From positions 1 through 27,620 of IMG/VR virus record IMGVR_UViG_3300025132_000219: DNA of 27,620 bases, one strand, 5' to 3'. Source of the DNA: a virus. Below are positions 18,720-27,620 of this stretch, in pieces; within the stretch, counting starts at the first letter, position 1, and the number at the start of each line of letters is the position of its first letter. The notes below the pieces were generated by a model. The model made no database searches. It was not told where the DNA came from and saw nothing but the letters and a program-made list of their open reading frames with translations. A program made the position numbers and the translations under genes.

Positions 18720-20265
18720 CTTTTTCTACTCTAAACTTGAATAAATACGGCTGTTCTCTGTATGAAGAAACAGAGCCCTCATAAAAACTATATTGAAATC
18801 CGTAAGTGTAACCAGCTTCAAGCATAGATAAATCAAGATCAAAATAGTTGCCAGATACATCATAAGACAACATAGAGTAGTTATTATCACTAGAGCCAGT
18901 ACCATAAGGGATAACAACTTTTTGATCCACTACTCTTGTAACTTGGTAAGAAGCACTTTCAATAATTAAAGTTTGTGGAGTAGCTTGTGCTTTGGAATAA
19001 ATGTTTGGACTCCAATTTTTATTCCTTACATAAATCCTAAAACGTTCGGTTTGATTACTGGAATAAGAATCTTTTAGATTAGGCATTGAAACGACATATT
19101 TACCATTTGGATTAATATTTGATGCTTGCAGGGTTATTGGTTTTATTGTACCTGTATGGAATTGAATGGATGCAGCGGCAGCATTAGTGATTGTTGTTGA
19201 TCCACTAAACCAAACATCGTAAATTGTTTCTAATGTTGATGATCCCGTGTAAGCGAATGAGCACTTATAGATACCAGTTGAAACATGGCTACCTGTGACT
19301 ACAAACAAATTGCCCGCTACAACATTAGTGCCATCAACTGATAGTTTGAGTGCGGCGTCATCTGGTGTAGTATCATCAGATGAGCCGGAAAAAATACTAA
19401 CATAAATTTTATCAGTACCAATACTTGGGATATTAGCTAACCTACCTCGAACATAATTATATAAAAATATTGTATTTAAATTATCCACCGCAGGGGCAAG
19501 TGAAGAACTATAATAAAAATTACCTCGTTGATCTTTTAAATTTGATTCCCATCTTGCTTCAAGATTTGGTCTATCGAAAAAATATTCACTACCTCTAGCA
19601 AAAAATTTCTTTGTGTAATAAGAGACAAGTGATCCATTAAGGTTGGAAGAGCTTGAAGCCTCATATGATGAGGATAATTTAATTAAAACACCGTTCCTAT
19701 CTTTGTTTCCTAGACTACCACCAGTCATCCATTGCTCTACAAGCGGTGTAATATCAACAGATAAGTCTTCAGTTCCAAGAGAAAATGTTTGTTCAAAAGA
19801 AGAACTTGCATCTGTGTAAATGTCTCCACCAGCAGAAGACCAAGAAGTGTTACCTTGTCTTTTAATCCAATTTGAACCAATCTTATCGTATGTTAAATCA
19901 GTGTAATTATCTAAATCTAAGCCATATCCCTCTTCCCAAGCTCCATTAACAGCATTTACAGTTAGTTTAAAGTCTCTTGGTAGTGTTGTTGAATGCGGTG
20001 CATTATATAAATTTAGAAAAAATTTAACACTTCCAGAAGCTGGGATAGAGCCCGCTGTTCTATCGGACTGTATATCAGAAATTGGAAAATTAATTAATAT
20101 TCTAGACAACTCTGTTGAAGTGGTAGATTGCTGTCCATAGATTGAAAATGTTTCCAATATATCAGCAGCGCCAGCATTAGAGCCAGTTCCTCTTGTCGAT
20201 AAGTCTTCTTTAAATGCATTTGTGATTGAATTATCTGCATTGGCTATATATCTTTTAATAGGCAT
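18709..20265 (-). CDS. Tail/baseplate protein with DNRLRE-like beta domain (518 aa)
   Basis: Starts at the ATG at 20265, overlapping the gp6 stop as TAATG, with AAGGAA about 10 bases upstream. The N-terminal ~240 residues resemble a DNRLRE/CBM96-type jelly-roll domain: MPIKRYIANADNSITNAF, SRILINFPISDI, NAVNGAWEEGYGLD, DLSVDITPLVEQWMTGG, NGVLIKLSSSYEA, and the closing FFARGSEYFFDRPNLEARW. The family is known from cell-surface and fibre-like proteins and is often linked to polysaccharide binding. The remainder (250-518) is Ser/Thr-rich and beta-like, with a final domain containing NYFDLDLSMLEAGYTYGFQY. Its position between gp6 and the giant LamG protein suggests a baseplate-periphery component. 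The domain match is by eye, so the fold is moderately sure and the ligand unknown. Confidence 0.8.
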   Translation of the reverse strand: MPIKRYIANADNSITNAFKEDLSTRGTGSNAGAADILETFSIYGQQSTTSTELSRILINFPISDIQSDRTAGSIPASGSVKFFLNLYNAPHSTTLPRDFKLTVNAVNGAWEEGYGLDLDNYTDLTYDKIGSNWIKRQGNTSWSSAGGDIYTDASSSFEQTFSLGTEDLSVDITPLVEQWMTGGSLGNKDRNGVLIKLSSSYEASSSSNLNGSLVSYYTKKFFARGSEYFFDRPNLEARWESNLKDQRGNFYYSSSLAPAVDNLNTIFLYNYVRGRLANIPSIGTDKIYVSIFSGSSDDTTPDDAALKLSVDGTNVVAGNLFVVTGSHVSTGIYKCSFAYTGSSTLETIYDVWFSGSTTITNAAAASIQFHTGTIKPITLQASNINPNGKYVVSMPNLKDSYSSNQTERFRIYVRNKNWSPNIYSKAQATPQTLIIESASYQVTRVVDQKVVIPYGTGSSDNNYSMLSYDVSGNYFDLDLSMLEAGYTYGFQYSFYEGSVSSYREQPYLFKFRVEKDEY

Positions 20266-22061
20266 TATTTAACAGTTCCTTGAATATCTAAGTCTGGGAA
20301 TTTCAATTCAGCTATACAATCTTGTGGGATTTTTATAAATGTACCATCTTTAGATATAGCATCTTCAAAGACTAAATTAGCTTTGGAATAATTTCCACCC
20401 GACAGGTTCTCTAAAACAACATTCTTAGTGTCAATAACACCTTGTATATTATTTAATAATTGATATATTCTTGATATATATATCGGCTCACCAATATAAG
20501 AAACTTCAGAAAAATGATCTTTTATTTTTGTTATACATTCTGCTAAAACTGAGTCATGATCATATCTTTTGTCAACATGAACGGTAAACGCAACTGAGAA
20601 ATTTACTATTTTTGCATCAAATATATCAATCACATCATTTAACATTTTATAAAAACTTAACCAATTTCTTATATTATTTTTTATAACATTATTACAAATG
20701 GCTAATTTATTACTTGAATTTTCTGCTATAACATATAATGCTAGCCTTCTGTTCGTAGCGGAGGGATCGTTTATAATATTGGCTCTTTTGATGGCACCAA
20801 ATTTATTTGGCATATTGTATATTAATGATTCATAGTCTTGTTTAGTTACTGCTCTATTTTGAGTTGCATAGTTGGAAATAGCCCTCCGCTTCAACTCTTC
20901 TAAAGAAATTCTTGAATTTACTGAATTAATTGGTAATAAATTTGTCACTTCTAAAGAATTTTCAATAATATTTCTCTGTTCTGTGGGTATATTTTGTCCA
21001 ACTTCAAATACAAGTTCTCTGTTTGAAATGTTTATTATACTATTTGCCGCCACACTACTTCCCATAGAACTATTTGATCTATAATTTATTGTCAAAGTGG
21101 TGTTGTAAGGAGAAATTCCAAGTTTATTTGTAGATAACAGTTTTGTTGGATCAAAAGAATTATTAGAAATTGTGTTTTTTCCATGAAGGTTTAGTGCAAT
21201 TTTAGAAGGTTCAACAAGACCAGTAGTATCTTCCTCTTCAGAGCCAAATCCAAATTGAATATAGGTACCAGTGTCATCTCTTTCTACCACAAACCTTCTT
21301 GTTGCCACAAAAGGTTTCAAAATTGATCTGACACCATCGGTAATAGCATCTTTGTTTGTTGTTTCGACAAAAATAACCTCTTGTGAGAGATTATCAACCT
21401 CATAATATTTATTGCCCTGTGAATCTACCACACTATGAATTTCAGTTACTGAAGGGTCGCCAACTTTTATTCTTTTAAATTTTTCAAAAACACTTCCTAA
21501 AACTATCTGAGACGAAAATAATAATCCAGATTGTATTTGTCCAGTCGCTCTTACAGCAAAGTAAGTTGTAGCTCCAGTTGTTTCATTAAAACGTGCTGCT
21601 ACAAATTCACTTTGTGCATTGTTGAAAACTATATCCTCGGTCAATACAAAATTAATACCCTGGGCTGTCGCAAAAGATGAGCCTCTTTTTAATCTTGGCA
21701 AAAAATCTAAATCAGGGGCGGTTCCCTCTGCATTTGCAGGGCACAATATATATGCAGTTATAATGCCAAAAGATGAGGGTGTACCAGCATACTTATACCC
21801 TAATGATCTTGCATGTTTTCTAATGTTGTCAAACTCTATTGCCGTGTCTAAAAAACTTTCGTTTACACTATAATCTACATAATATGATAATACATCCCCA
21901 ACATAAGAAACTGTATCTAAAACCAACGAACCAAATGAAGCATCTGTAAAATCCTTATAAGAATCAGGGTAGTATCTTCTTGCATAGTCTACTAAGTCTT
22001 GTTTTATAGACTCAAAATCTCTATTTGTATAATCTATATTGATATTTTTATTTTTTGGCAT
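20265..22061 (-). CDS. gp6: T4 gp6 / baseplate J-like wedge protein (598 aa)
   Basis: Baseplate wedge subunit that forms the ring-like core around the tail hub in contractile phages. The N-terminus is typical: INIDYTNRDFESIKQDLVDYA, then DASFGSLVLDTVSYVGDVLSYYVDYSVNESFLDTA and a helical IRKHARSLGYK. The central part has the expected beta-rich J-like core (residues ~90-330). It is followed by ELKRRAISNYATQNRAVTKQDYESLI near 395-420, the conserved stretch of this family. The C-terminus (VAFTVHVDKRYDHDSVL, then GVIDTKNVVLEN) also fits. Length is near that of T4 gp6 (660). I chose the ATG at 22061, with GGAG 10 bases upstream, over a GTG at 22085 that would place this site inside the gene. It follows gp25, the classic order in T4-like and related baseplates. 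Confidence 0.92.
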   Translation of the reverse strand: MPKNKNINIDYTNRDFESIKQDLVDYARRYYPDSYKDFTDASFGSLVLDTVSYVGDVLSYYVDYSVNESFLDTAIEFDNIRKHARSLGYKYAGTPSSFGIITAYILCPANAEGTAPDLDFLPRLKRGSSFATAQGINFVLTEDIVFNNAQSEFVAARFNETTGATTYFAVRATGQIQSGLLFSSQIVLGSVFEKFKRIKVGDPSVTEIHSVVDSQGNKYYEVDNLSQEVIFVETTNKDAITDGVRSILKPFVATRRFVVERDDTGTYIQFGFGSEEEDTTGLVEPSKIALNLHGKNTISNNSFDPTKLLSTNKLGISPYNTTLTINYRSNSSMGSSVAANSIINISNRELVFEVGQNIPTEQRNIIENSLEVTNLLPINSVNSRISLEELKRRAISNYATQNRAVTKQDYESLIYNMPNKFGAIKRANIINDPSATNRRLALYVIAENSSNKLAICNNVIKNNIRNWLSFYKMLNDVIDIFDAKIVNFSVAFTVHVDKRYDHDSVLAECITKIKDHFSEVSYIGEPIYISRIYQLLNNIQGVIDTKNVVLENLSGGNYSKANLVFEDAISKDGTFIKIPQDCIAELKFPDLDIQGTVK

Positions 22062-22102
22062 TAAAAGGAAACTCCGACAAATCACAGTAAATAGAATTTC
22101 AA

Positions 22103-22480
22103 TTAAATATTTGATATATCTATTTCAATGAAATCAACTATTTCAGCAAATTCTATTTCATATTTTAGTTTAATATGGATTGATTGTTCACCAGTTGGCT
22201 CTATAACTAATTCTAAAATATCTATATAAGGAACATAAAAAGAAAGTTGTTGATTTATTCTATCTTGCATAGATTGTAATAAATCAATTGTAAAATTTTC
22301 AAACAATGCTCTTTTTATCCCAACACCAAAATCTGGTATCATTATTCGTTCGCCGGGATTAGTAAGAATGACATTCTTTACATTAAATCTTACAGCGGTC
22401 TTTATATCAGCTAAGTCATAACCAGCATTTGTTTCTGTAATATCTAAAGGAAACTGTATTCCCGGTGTTTCTTTTGGCAT
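22103..22480 (-). CDS. gp25: GPW/gp25-like baseplate wedge protein (125 aa)
   Basis: Small baseplate wedge protein of the gp25/GPW family, which links sheath and wedge in contractile tails. The family core is clear: an initial segment with IQFPLDIT, then AVRFNVKNVILTNPGERIMIPDFGVGIKRALFEN with the hallmark NPGER and PDFG, then a helix (DLLQSMQDRINQQLSFYVPYIDI) and closing strands. Length matches the family's usual 110-135 residues. AGAGGA at 22489-22494 lies 8 bases before the ATG, so this start is secure. The gene precedes gp6 by 41 bases. Together they are the strongest evidence that this is a contractile tail module, either a phage or, less likely given the giant neighbours, a phage-derived injection system. 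Confidence 0.95.
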   Translation of the reverse strand: MPKETPGIQFPLDITETNAGYDLADIKTAVRFNVKNVILTNPGERIMIPDFGVGIKRALFENFTIDLLQSMQDRINQQLSFYVPYIDILELVIEPTGEQSIHIKLKYEIEFAEIVDFIEIDISNI

Positions 22481-22503
22481 TTGTTGATTCCTCTTTATAT
22501 TAA

Positions 22504-22519
22504 TTAATCAATTGATTAA
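22504..22519. repeat. Perfect 16-bp AT-rich palindrome upstream of gp25
   Basis: TTAATCAATTGATTAA equals its own reverse complement. It lies in the 44-base gap between the stop of the 1697-residue gene and the gp25 ATG, a few bases after a run of seven T residues on the transcribed strand. As RNA it would fold only as a weak 6-bp stem with an AATT loop, so a strong terminator is unlikely. It could be a protein site, an RNA processing element or chance. Confidence 0.4.
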
Positions 22520-22524
22520 AAAAA

Positions 22525-25500
22525 CTAATATTCTCCACTAAAACCAGAATCTCCACTACCGCCGGGTGATTGATCTTCTGGCAAGTCTGGATCGCCTGTG
22601 GGTTCTTCTGGCGGTGGCACTTCTGCTGTTCCCTTTGGTATTGTTGGATCAGGGTCAGGATCAAGATCAGGTTTATCGTCAGCTTTCGCAATTTGTAACC
22701 CATCGCCATCATATGTAAAATCAAACATTCCACCAAACTGATTTTCACATGGGGAACCATCTACATTAGTTTGAAGATTCTTTCTTATTCTTTTCTGTGT
22801 TAGCCAAGGAATTGCACTGTCTAATGAAAGTGCATTAAATGTTTTTGCCAATAGACTTTGTGTTAGCAAAGATAATTCATCAACATCATCCTCTTCATCA
22901 GGTGGATCAAAATCTTTTCTATTATAATTTGATACAAAGAGTTTTCTACAAACATGTTTTGAGTCATTGAATGTTTTTGAACGCTCATCTGAATCAGGAG
23001 GTGTTATTTCGCCATCAAGTAAATTAAAGACACCTCCTAATTCTGGCTCTCTTCTTTCATTTTCGCCAAGTCCCAAAGATGTTAAAAAGTTGACATCAGA
23101 GTATATTGAAAATATAGAACCAACTTTTTTCAAATTAAACACTCTATCAAATATCATCTTAAATTCATCTGTTGAAACTAGCCCATCAATATAGCACTTC
23201 AAATCTTGATTAAAATCTTCGTTAGCTTCTTTGAAAGAAACTAGTTTTTCATCAAGAATATCTTGTTCATATGATACGAGAGGGATGGTATATTTACCCC
23301 AAGTTTGATATCTTTGGTTTTGTTCTAAGGTATCGTTTTCATTAAAAAGCCAAGTTTTTTCTTTCAAAGAATTTGTTTTAATTTCTTTAATCTGTTCTGT
23401 ATCAAAAGTTTGTGAAATATCAAAATTACCAGCAGGTATATAACACAATCTAACACCAAATTTTATACCAGTAGATCCAACATAGCCCTTATCTGCAAAA
23501 GATAATTGAGCGTTTCCAAATAAATCTGAAATATTAGTATCTTCTGTTATTTCCTGTGTTTTTAAAAATTCAATAAACTCTGTGATATTTTGAACCCCAG
23601 AAGGAAGTTCCTTGGAGGCAGCATTTGATGGATTTATTTCACTTTCTCTTTTGTTAAAATCTAATGTGCCTGATTCTCTGTAGTCCATTAAAGCCATCTC
23701 TTCATCGCTTAAAGGTGCACCCTTTGGAATGATTCTTAAATATTTTTCTAAATAAAATCCACCATATCCTTTAATATCGATCCAATCAAAATAACTAAGA
23801 TCTGCTGATTCTAATGGATGAAAACCATCAGATTTAGCACAATGGTTAATTGTGCCATAATATTCTGGTGATTCTATTTCTGTGGGGATTAATCCCGAAG
23901 CTCCACCAATTGGAACCTCAACATCATACAGCCCTGCTCTAATATTTTTTCCATGAAGTATATTTGAACCTCCAATAAAATATTTATTAATATCATATAT
24001 TAATGGCCTTTGAGAAGCATCGGATGCTATTTTATCAGAAAAATATTTTATTTCCTCGCGGATTAGCCTTTTCAAAAATACCTTACAGTTTTCTTCATAT
24101 TCAGCAATATATGCAATTTTTGCCATGAAATTCATTCTATTTTGTGTAAAAAACGGACTCAAAAATGGTAGCTCTGCACCGGGATATATTATTCTTTGAG
24201 TCGCTTTGTCTTCTTCATATCCAGTTATTGGAATATCAGAAAAATCTTCCATCCAATCTCTATTATTTTTTCTCATTAAAATACCACCTGCAAACATATA
24301 TGCCATGTCTCTTCCGACTTGCTCGGTGAATGAATTTATGAGGTCAAAAATATTTGCTGGTTTGTTTTTTCCAACTTCAAGAAAAACATTTATATCTAAT
24401 TCAGCAAGATCATCTCTCTTTGGTTTTGTATAAGATATTTGAGCCTCATTTATTGCCATTGACATTTCGTCGGCTTCAATATCTGATTCTAATTCTCCAT
24501 TAATTATTTTTCTATTATAAGTTTGAGCACATTGTTCTAAGAATAAAAGCCAATAAGCATACCCCTCATAAGTTCCAAAAATATTAAATGCAAAGAAAGA
24601 AGTTTGTTCACTTAAGCCTTCTTGCATTTTTTCGGAAATATATTCCATTAACAATTCATCAAAATTCTTGTCATTAAAAGCTAAATTACCATGAATTGGG
24701 TATGAATTCACCAAAAACTCTGTTATATAGATCCTTATTGTTGCTGAAACACATGCTTCCAAAGTAGCTAATGTCGCTGGTGAGCCTATTTTTGCAAAAG
24801 GAACTTCAACCACACACTCTGGTCCTTCTTCTAATCTTTCATCAAATGGAATCTTTTGTTGGGTTACGGCTATCTTATCTTCTAATTGTTTTAAGCCTAA
24901 GAAATTAGAAGTACCCCTGTCACATCCATCAAAATTTGGAACCAAAGTTTTGGAAAATCCTATCCATCCAACATTTGTTGCTGGTTCAATGTAAATATTC
25001 GGTAGAGTATAGGTGCCGCCATGGACCTTTGGGTCTAAAAATTTAACTCTTGGATTGTCCGTGAAACTTCTACCTAACACTTTTGCTTCATCAGTGTATG
25101 TATATTCAGTTGCACCCGGTGTGGGATCTACATATGTTAGATCGTCAAGTGTGATTGTGTTATTTATACCACCATGCTTAAAAGATTCAGCCATTAACCC
25201 ATTTTGGTCACTTACGAGCGTTTCTTTAAATTGTTGAAACATAAATTGATTTATCATTTTTGTTATTACATGGCACCCTTCTATATCCAAATTAATATTG
25301 CCTATTTTGTCTTTCAAAATCTTTTCTATGTAATTTTTTAAAACATAGTTCCTAAAATTATTACTTCTATCGTTCACAGAAAATGATAGTTCGTCTTGAG
25401 AGGGAGCATATTGGTCAATAAAAAGTTTTTCTTCTTCTGTCATATAAGGTTCAACAATAAAATTGTTTTTTGCTGAAAGGGCAGTTTCGCCCTCCGCAGT

Positions 25501-27618
25501 AGATATAATTGTTTGATACATAAAATTAGAATTATTATATCTGTTTAAATCTTCTCCAAATGTTGGATAACTTTCCACTATTGAAATTCTAGACCTAAAT
25601 TGATCACTTTCTTCCAAATTATTATTATATTCTAATCTAAAAGATGCTCGCTCATCGTATGAAGGAACGTTAGAAATTATTTGATCTCTCAAATATAGGC
25701 CCACAGTTTCTGGAAATGGAGCCTCACCGTCAAACACACCGAGCCAAACAAGTGCTTTCAAAAACCAATTATTTCTAAGTGAAAAATGAAAACCATAATT
25801 ATAACCAACAACATCAGATGTTATCCTTAATAATACACCAACAGGGTCAGTAAATTCAAATGAGTTTTGTTGTATAGTATCGTCAAGATATGCTTTTTGT
25901 AGACCAGCAAACATCCCTTCAATAATTTCTGCTTTTAATTCTTTTACTTCTTCAGTGTCTTTTAATAATGATGGATCTAAGACACAATCAGGGTCTGGTG
26001 GTGCAAATAGTTTATCAATCTCTTTCTGTAAGGCTCCTTCTGGTCCTTCAACTAATATTTGAGCAATTTCTGTTAAATCATCAGCTAAATTTCTTTTTTG
26101 TTTGTTAACAAATTCTCTAGCGATATCAGGATCTCCAATTTGTTGTTCAAAAACATCCGTCAACTGGTTGTAATATTGTTCGGCTTCCTCGTTTGATAGA
26201 CAAATACTAGGGTTTAAAGGAAAAAGTTGTGCTGGTGTTTGTGATAATTCTTCGGCATATTCTCTCTGTTCAGCAGTCAATTGATTACCGGCAGCAACTA
26301 AAACACTCTCTAGCGACTGTGGATTTCCAAGAGATTCCCATTCGGGGTGGATGACTGATAATGTTCTGGATACATTATTTAAAAATGATGTATCTCCATT
26401 ACCAGTCATAGCAGATAAATATTCTTGCTCGGAACCCAATGTGGCCATTGTTTCTAATACATCTGATGCTGTGCTTATTGCACCGGGTGCAGATGCACCG
26501 CTCAAACTAAATAAGTTTTCCTTTGCTTTTTCTTGATCTTCTTCACTTAATTGATCACCGCAAACAATATCATCAAGCAACTCAGGAAAAGACCTTGGAA
26601 ACCTCCAATTGTTATTACTAGCACTAGCCAAATCCTTTATTCCTTGTCCGACAAATGCTAAACTTTTACACAAAGCTGCTTCTAATGTTTGAAGAACCTT
26701 GTAGATTAGTGCGGCAACAACTCTCTTACATGTATTTGCTAAAGCATCAACAAAACTTTCACCAACTAATACGAACCAATCCCAAAGTTCCGGCAGTTTT
26801 TTCAATTTAGGAAGTATAAACGGCTTTGTATCGCCATCGGCGCAGCCACCAAGAGTAAATGTTCCTAAAAACTCATCTAGACGAGGAGTGAAAAAGGTAT
26901 AACCGGGGCAATCAAAACCAGCAAATATTTGATTAAAAACTTTAGCTCCCGGTAGTGCATTTAAACCTTGAGAAATTTCCTCTATTGTTGCATTTTCTAA
27001 AATAACATCTACATATGCTGCCATCACTTCTTTTTGAAAAGAACCAACGGCCCTTCCATAAGTTCCTTGTTTTATTTTATCAGGATCAGCACCTGCGATG
27101 AAATTCATCTTTTGCTTTTCTGCTTCAATAACTTTTTCTTGCTCTTCGGGGGGCAAATCTGAGAATCCTACCGTAAGCGCATTCCTCTCTATCCCTGCAT
27201 CTATCTCATTTAAGAGTTTTTCCTTTTGGGCCAATAGTGTCTTTTGTTCTTCTATTAGATCAAGTCTGCGTTTTTCCATTTGTTGATAATAAAATTCCTG
27301 TGAGTCGGGCTTTATACCTTGTTCGGCAGCGAGGGCTGCATCATATTTTGTTAATAATACTTGAAGCTGTTGTTGTAATATTTTTAGTTTTTCATTTTCC
27401 TCATTATATTTTTGCCATGCGGCTGTTTGCATATCTGAAGCAACACTAAGGCCGCTGACGGGAGCGGTGGGATTTTCTGCTAATGATTGGAAAAAATTTA
27501 TTGCATCTTGTAATTCGTCATATGCTGCATTTTTATCTGCAATTTGTAAATCAACAGAAGCTTGTTTAGTATTTACATTAGATAAAGCCCGTGCTGTAGC
27601 TTCCTGCAATTGAACCAT
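22525..27618 (-). CDS. Giant structural protein preceding gp25, unrecognised, 5' end uncertain (1697+ aa)
   Basis: The frame is open from the stop at 22525-22527 to within two bases of the right edge. The first visible Met is at 27618, so the true start is probably outside the window. The visible N-terminal ~150 residues are predicted coiled coil: heptad-like Leu/Gln/Lys text such as YNEENEKLKILQQQLQVLLT and IEEQKTLLAQKEKLLNEID. A hydrophobic amphipathic segment lies near 276-325, with cysteines scattered before and after it. A Pro/Asp-rich linker (PDLDPDPDPTIPKG) and a Gly/Ser tail ending FSGEY close the protein. No known family is recognised; it is not a gp53 or gp5 by length. Its place before gp25 suggests a baseplate hub, wedge or tail-tip component. 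A tape-measure-like role is possible, but the mostly globular middle argues against it. Confidence 0.75.
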   Translation of the reverse strand: MVQLQEATARALSNVNTKQASVDLQIADKNAAYDELQDAINFFQSLAENPTAPVSGLSVASDMQTAAWQKYNEENEKLKILQQQLQVLLTKYDAALAAEQGIKPDSQEFYYQQMEKRRLDLIEEQKTLLAQKEKLLNEIDAGIERNALTVGFSDLPPEEQEKVIEAEKQKMNFIAGADPDKIKQGTYGRAVGSFQKEVMAAYVDVILENATIEEISQGLNALPGAKVFNQIFAGFDCPGYTFFTPRLDEFLGTFTLGGCADGDTKPFILPKLKKLPELWDWFVLVGESFVDALANTCKRVVAALIYKVLQTLEAALCKSLAFVGQGIKDLASASNNNWRFPRSFPELLDDIVCGDQLSEEDQEKAKENLFSLSGASAPGAISTASDVLETMATLGSEQEYLSAMTGNGDTSFLNNVSRTLSVIHPEWESLGNPQSLESVLVAAGNQLTAEQREYAEELSQTPAQLFPLNPSICLSNEEAEQYYNQLTDVFEQQIGDPDIAREFVNKQKRNLADDLTEIAQILVEGPEGALQKEIDKLFAPPDPDCVLDPSLLKDTEEVKELKAEIIEGMFAGLQKAYLDDTIQQNSFEFTDPVGVLLRITSDVVGYNYGFHFSLRNNWFLKALVWLGVFDGEAPFPETVGLYLRDQIISNVPSYDERASFRLEYNNNLEESDQFRSRISIVESYPTFGEDLNRYNNSNFMYQTIISTAEGETALSAKNNFIVEPYMTEEEKLFIDQYAPSQDELSFSVNDRSNNFRNYVLKNYIEKILKDKIGNINLDIEGCHVITKMINQFMFQQFKETLVSDQNGLMAESFKHGGINNTITLDDLTYVDPTPGATEYTYTDEAKVLGRSFTDNPRVKFLDPKVHGGTYTLPNIYIEPATNVGWIGFSKTLVPNFDGCDRGTSNFLGLKQLEDKIAVTQQKIPFDERLEEGPECVVEVPFAKIGSPATLATLEACVSATIRIYITEFLVNSYPIHGNLAFNDKNFDELLMEYISEKMQEGLSEQTSFFAFNIFGTYEGYAYWLLFLEQCAQTYNRKIINGELESDIEADEMSMAINEAQISYTKPKRDDLAELDINVFLEVGKNKPANIFDLINSFTEQVGRDMAYMFAGGILMRKNNRDWMEDFSDIPITGYEEDKATQRIIYPGAELPFLSPFFTQNRMNFMAKIAYIAEYEENCKVFLKRLIREEIKYFSDKIASDASQRPLIYDINKYFIGGSNILHGKNIRAGLYDVEVPIGGASGLIPTEIESPEYYGTINHCAKSDGFHPLESADLSYFDWIDIKGYGGFYLEKYLRIIPKGAPLSDEEMALMDYRESGTLDFNKRESEINPSNAASKELPSGVQNITEFIEFLKTQEITEDTNISDLFGNAQLSFADKGYVGSTGIKFGVRLCYIPAGNFDISQTFDTEQIKEIKTNSLKEKTWLFNENDTLEQNQRYQTWGKYTIPLVSYEQDILDEKLVSFKEANEDFNQDLKCYIDGLVSTDEFKMIFDRVFNLKKVGSIFSIYSDVNFLTSLGLGENERREPELGGVFNLLDGEITPPDSDERSKTFNDSKHVCRKLFVSNYNRKDFDPPDEEDDVDELSLLTQSLLAKTFNALSLDSAIPWLTQKRIRKNLQTNVDGSPCENQFGGMFDFTYDGDGLQIAKADDKPDLDPDPDPTIPKGTAEVPPPEEPTGDPDLPEDQSPGGSGDSGFSGEY

Positions 27619-27620
27619 TT

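Noticed and set aside
22062-22085. GTG start giving gp6 an extra MICRSFLL
   Set aside because: The GGAG ribosome binding site lies inside this extension, and the family begins close to the ATG at 22061.
22494-22501. TATAAAGA, a 7 of 8 match to the T4 late promoter box TATAAATA upstream of gp25
   Set aside because: It abuts the Shine-Dalgarno sequence, so transcription would start at or past the ribosome binding site. No other good late boxes were seen in the gaps.
22620-22670. Hexamer-like repeats (ggatca/ggtcag variants) near the end of the 1697-residue gene
   Set aside because: They simply encode the Asp-Pro linker DPDPDP; there is no sign of an independent DNA element.

Overview
The window is AT-rich and holds one strand-coherent block of virion structural genes from a tailed phage. 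Every credible gene lies on the minus strand, so transcription runs from about 27.6 kb down to 1. Genes abut or overlap by a few bases, nearly every start has a Shine-Dalgarno-like purine run, and no tRNA, repeat array, mobile element or host gene is visible. Two genes are recognisable: a GPW/gp25-like baseplate wedge protein and, directly after it, a T4 gp6 / baseplate J-like wedge protein. That pair points to a contractile-tailed phage (myovirus morphology). The AT-rich base composition, the N-terminal signatures of several proteins and the large LamG-like protein recall metagenomic marine phages from memory. The host cannot be fixed from this window.

Layout in order of transcription. First is a 1697-residue protein with a coiled-coil N-terminus and an acidic Pro/Gly-rich tail, probably continuing past the right edge (22525-27618). 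Next come gp25 (22103-22480) and gp6 (20265-22061), then a 518-residue protein with a DNRLRE/CBM96-like beta domain (18709-20265). A giant 2146-residue protein follows (12279-18719); a gpI/gp7-like 'KGT' helical segment sits between three concanavalin/LamG-like regions. After it are a 1353-residue unknown (8216-12277), a 298-residue protein (7308-8204), a 1038-residue protein with a tandem 16-residue repeat (4192-7308) and a 617-residue protein with FnIII-like segments (2337-4190). The block ends with a 320-residue protein (1314-2276), a 367-residue protein (196-1299) and the first 49 residues of another gene (1-148).

Inferred joint role: gp25 and gp6 build the baseplate wedge. The giant LamG protein is a plausible gp7-like wedge periphery with built-in surface-binding modules, and the remaining proteins are candidate baseplate, fibre or decoration components. 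Two pairs of proteins share N-terminal signatures (298/320 residues, and 367 residues/partial gene), which suggests common docking domains carrying different distal parts. Only five gaps exceed 40 bases or so; the most structured is at 149-195, with an extended -10-like sequence and a hairpin that would cover a ribosome binding site. No other stretch above 300 bases lacks a gene.
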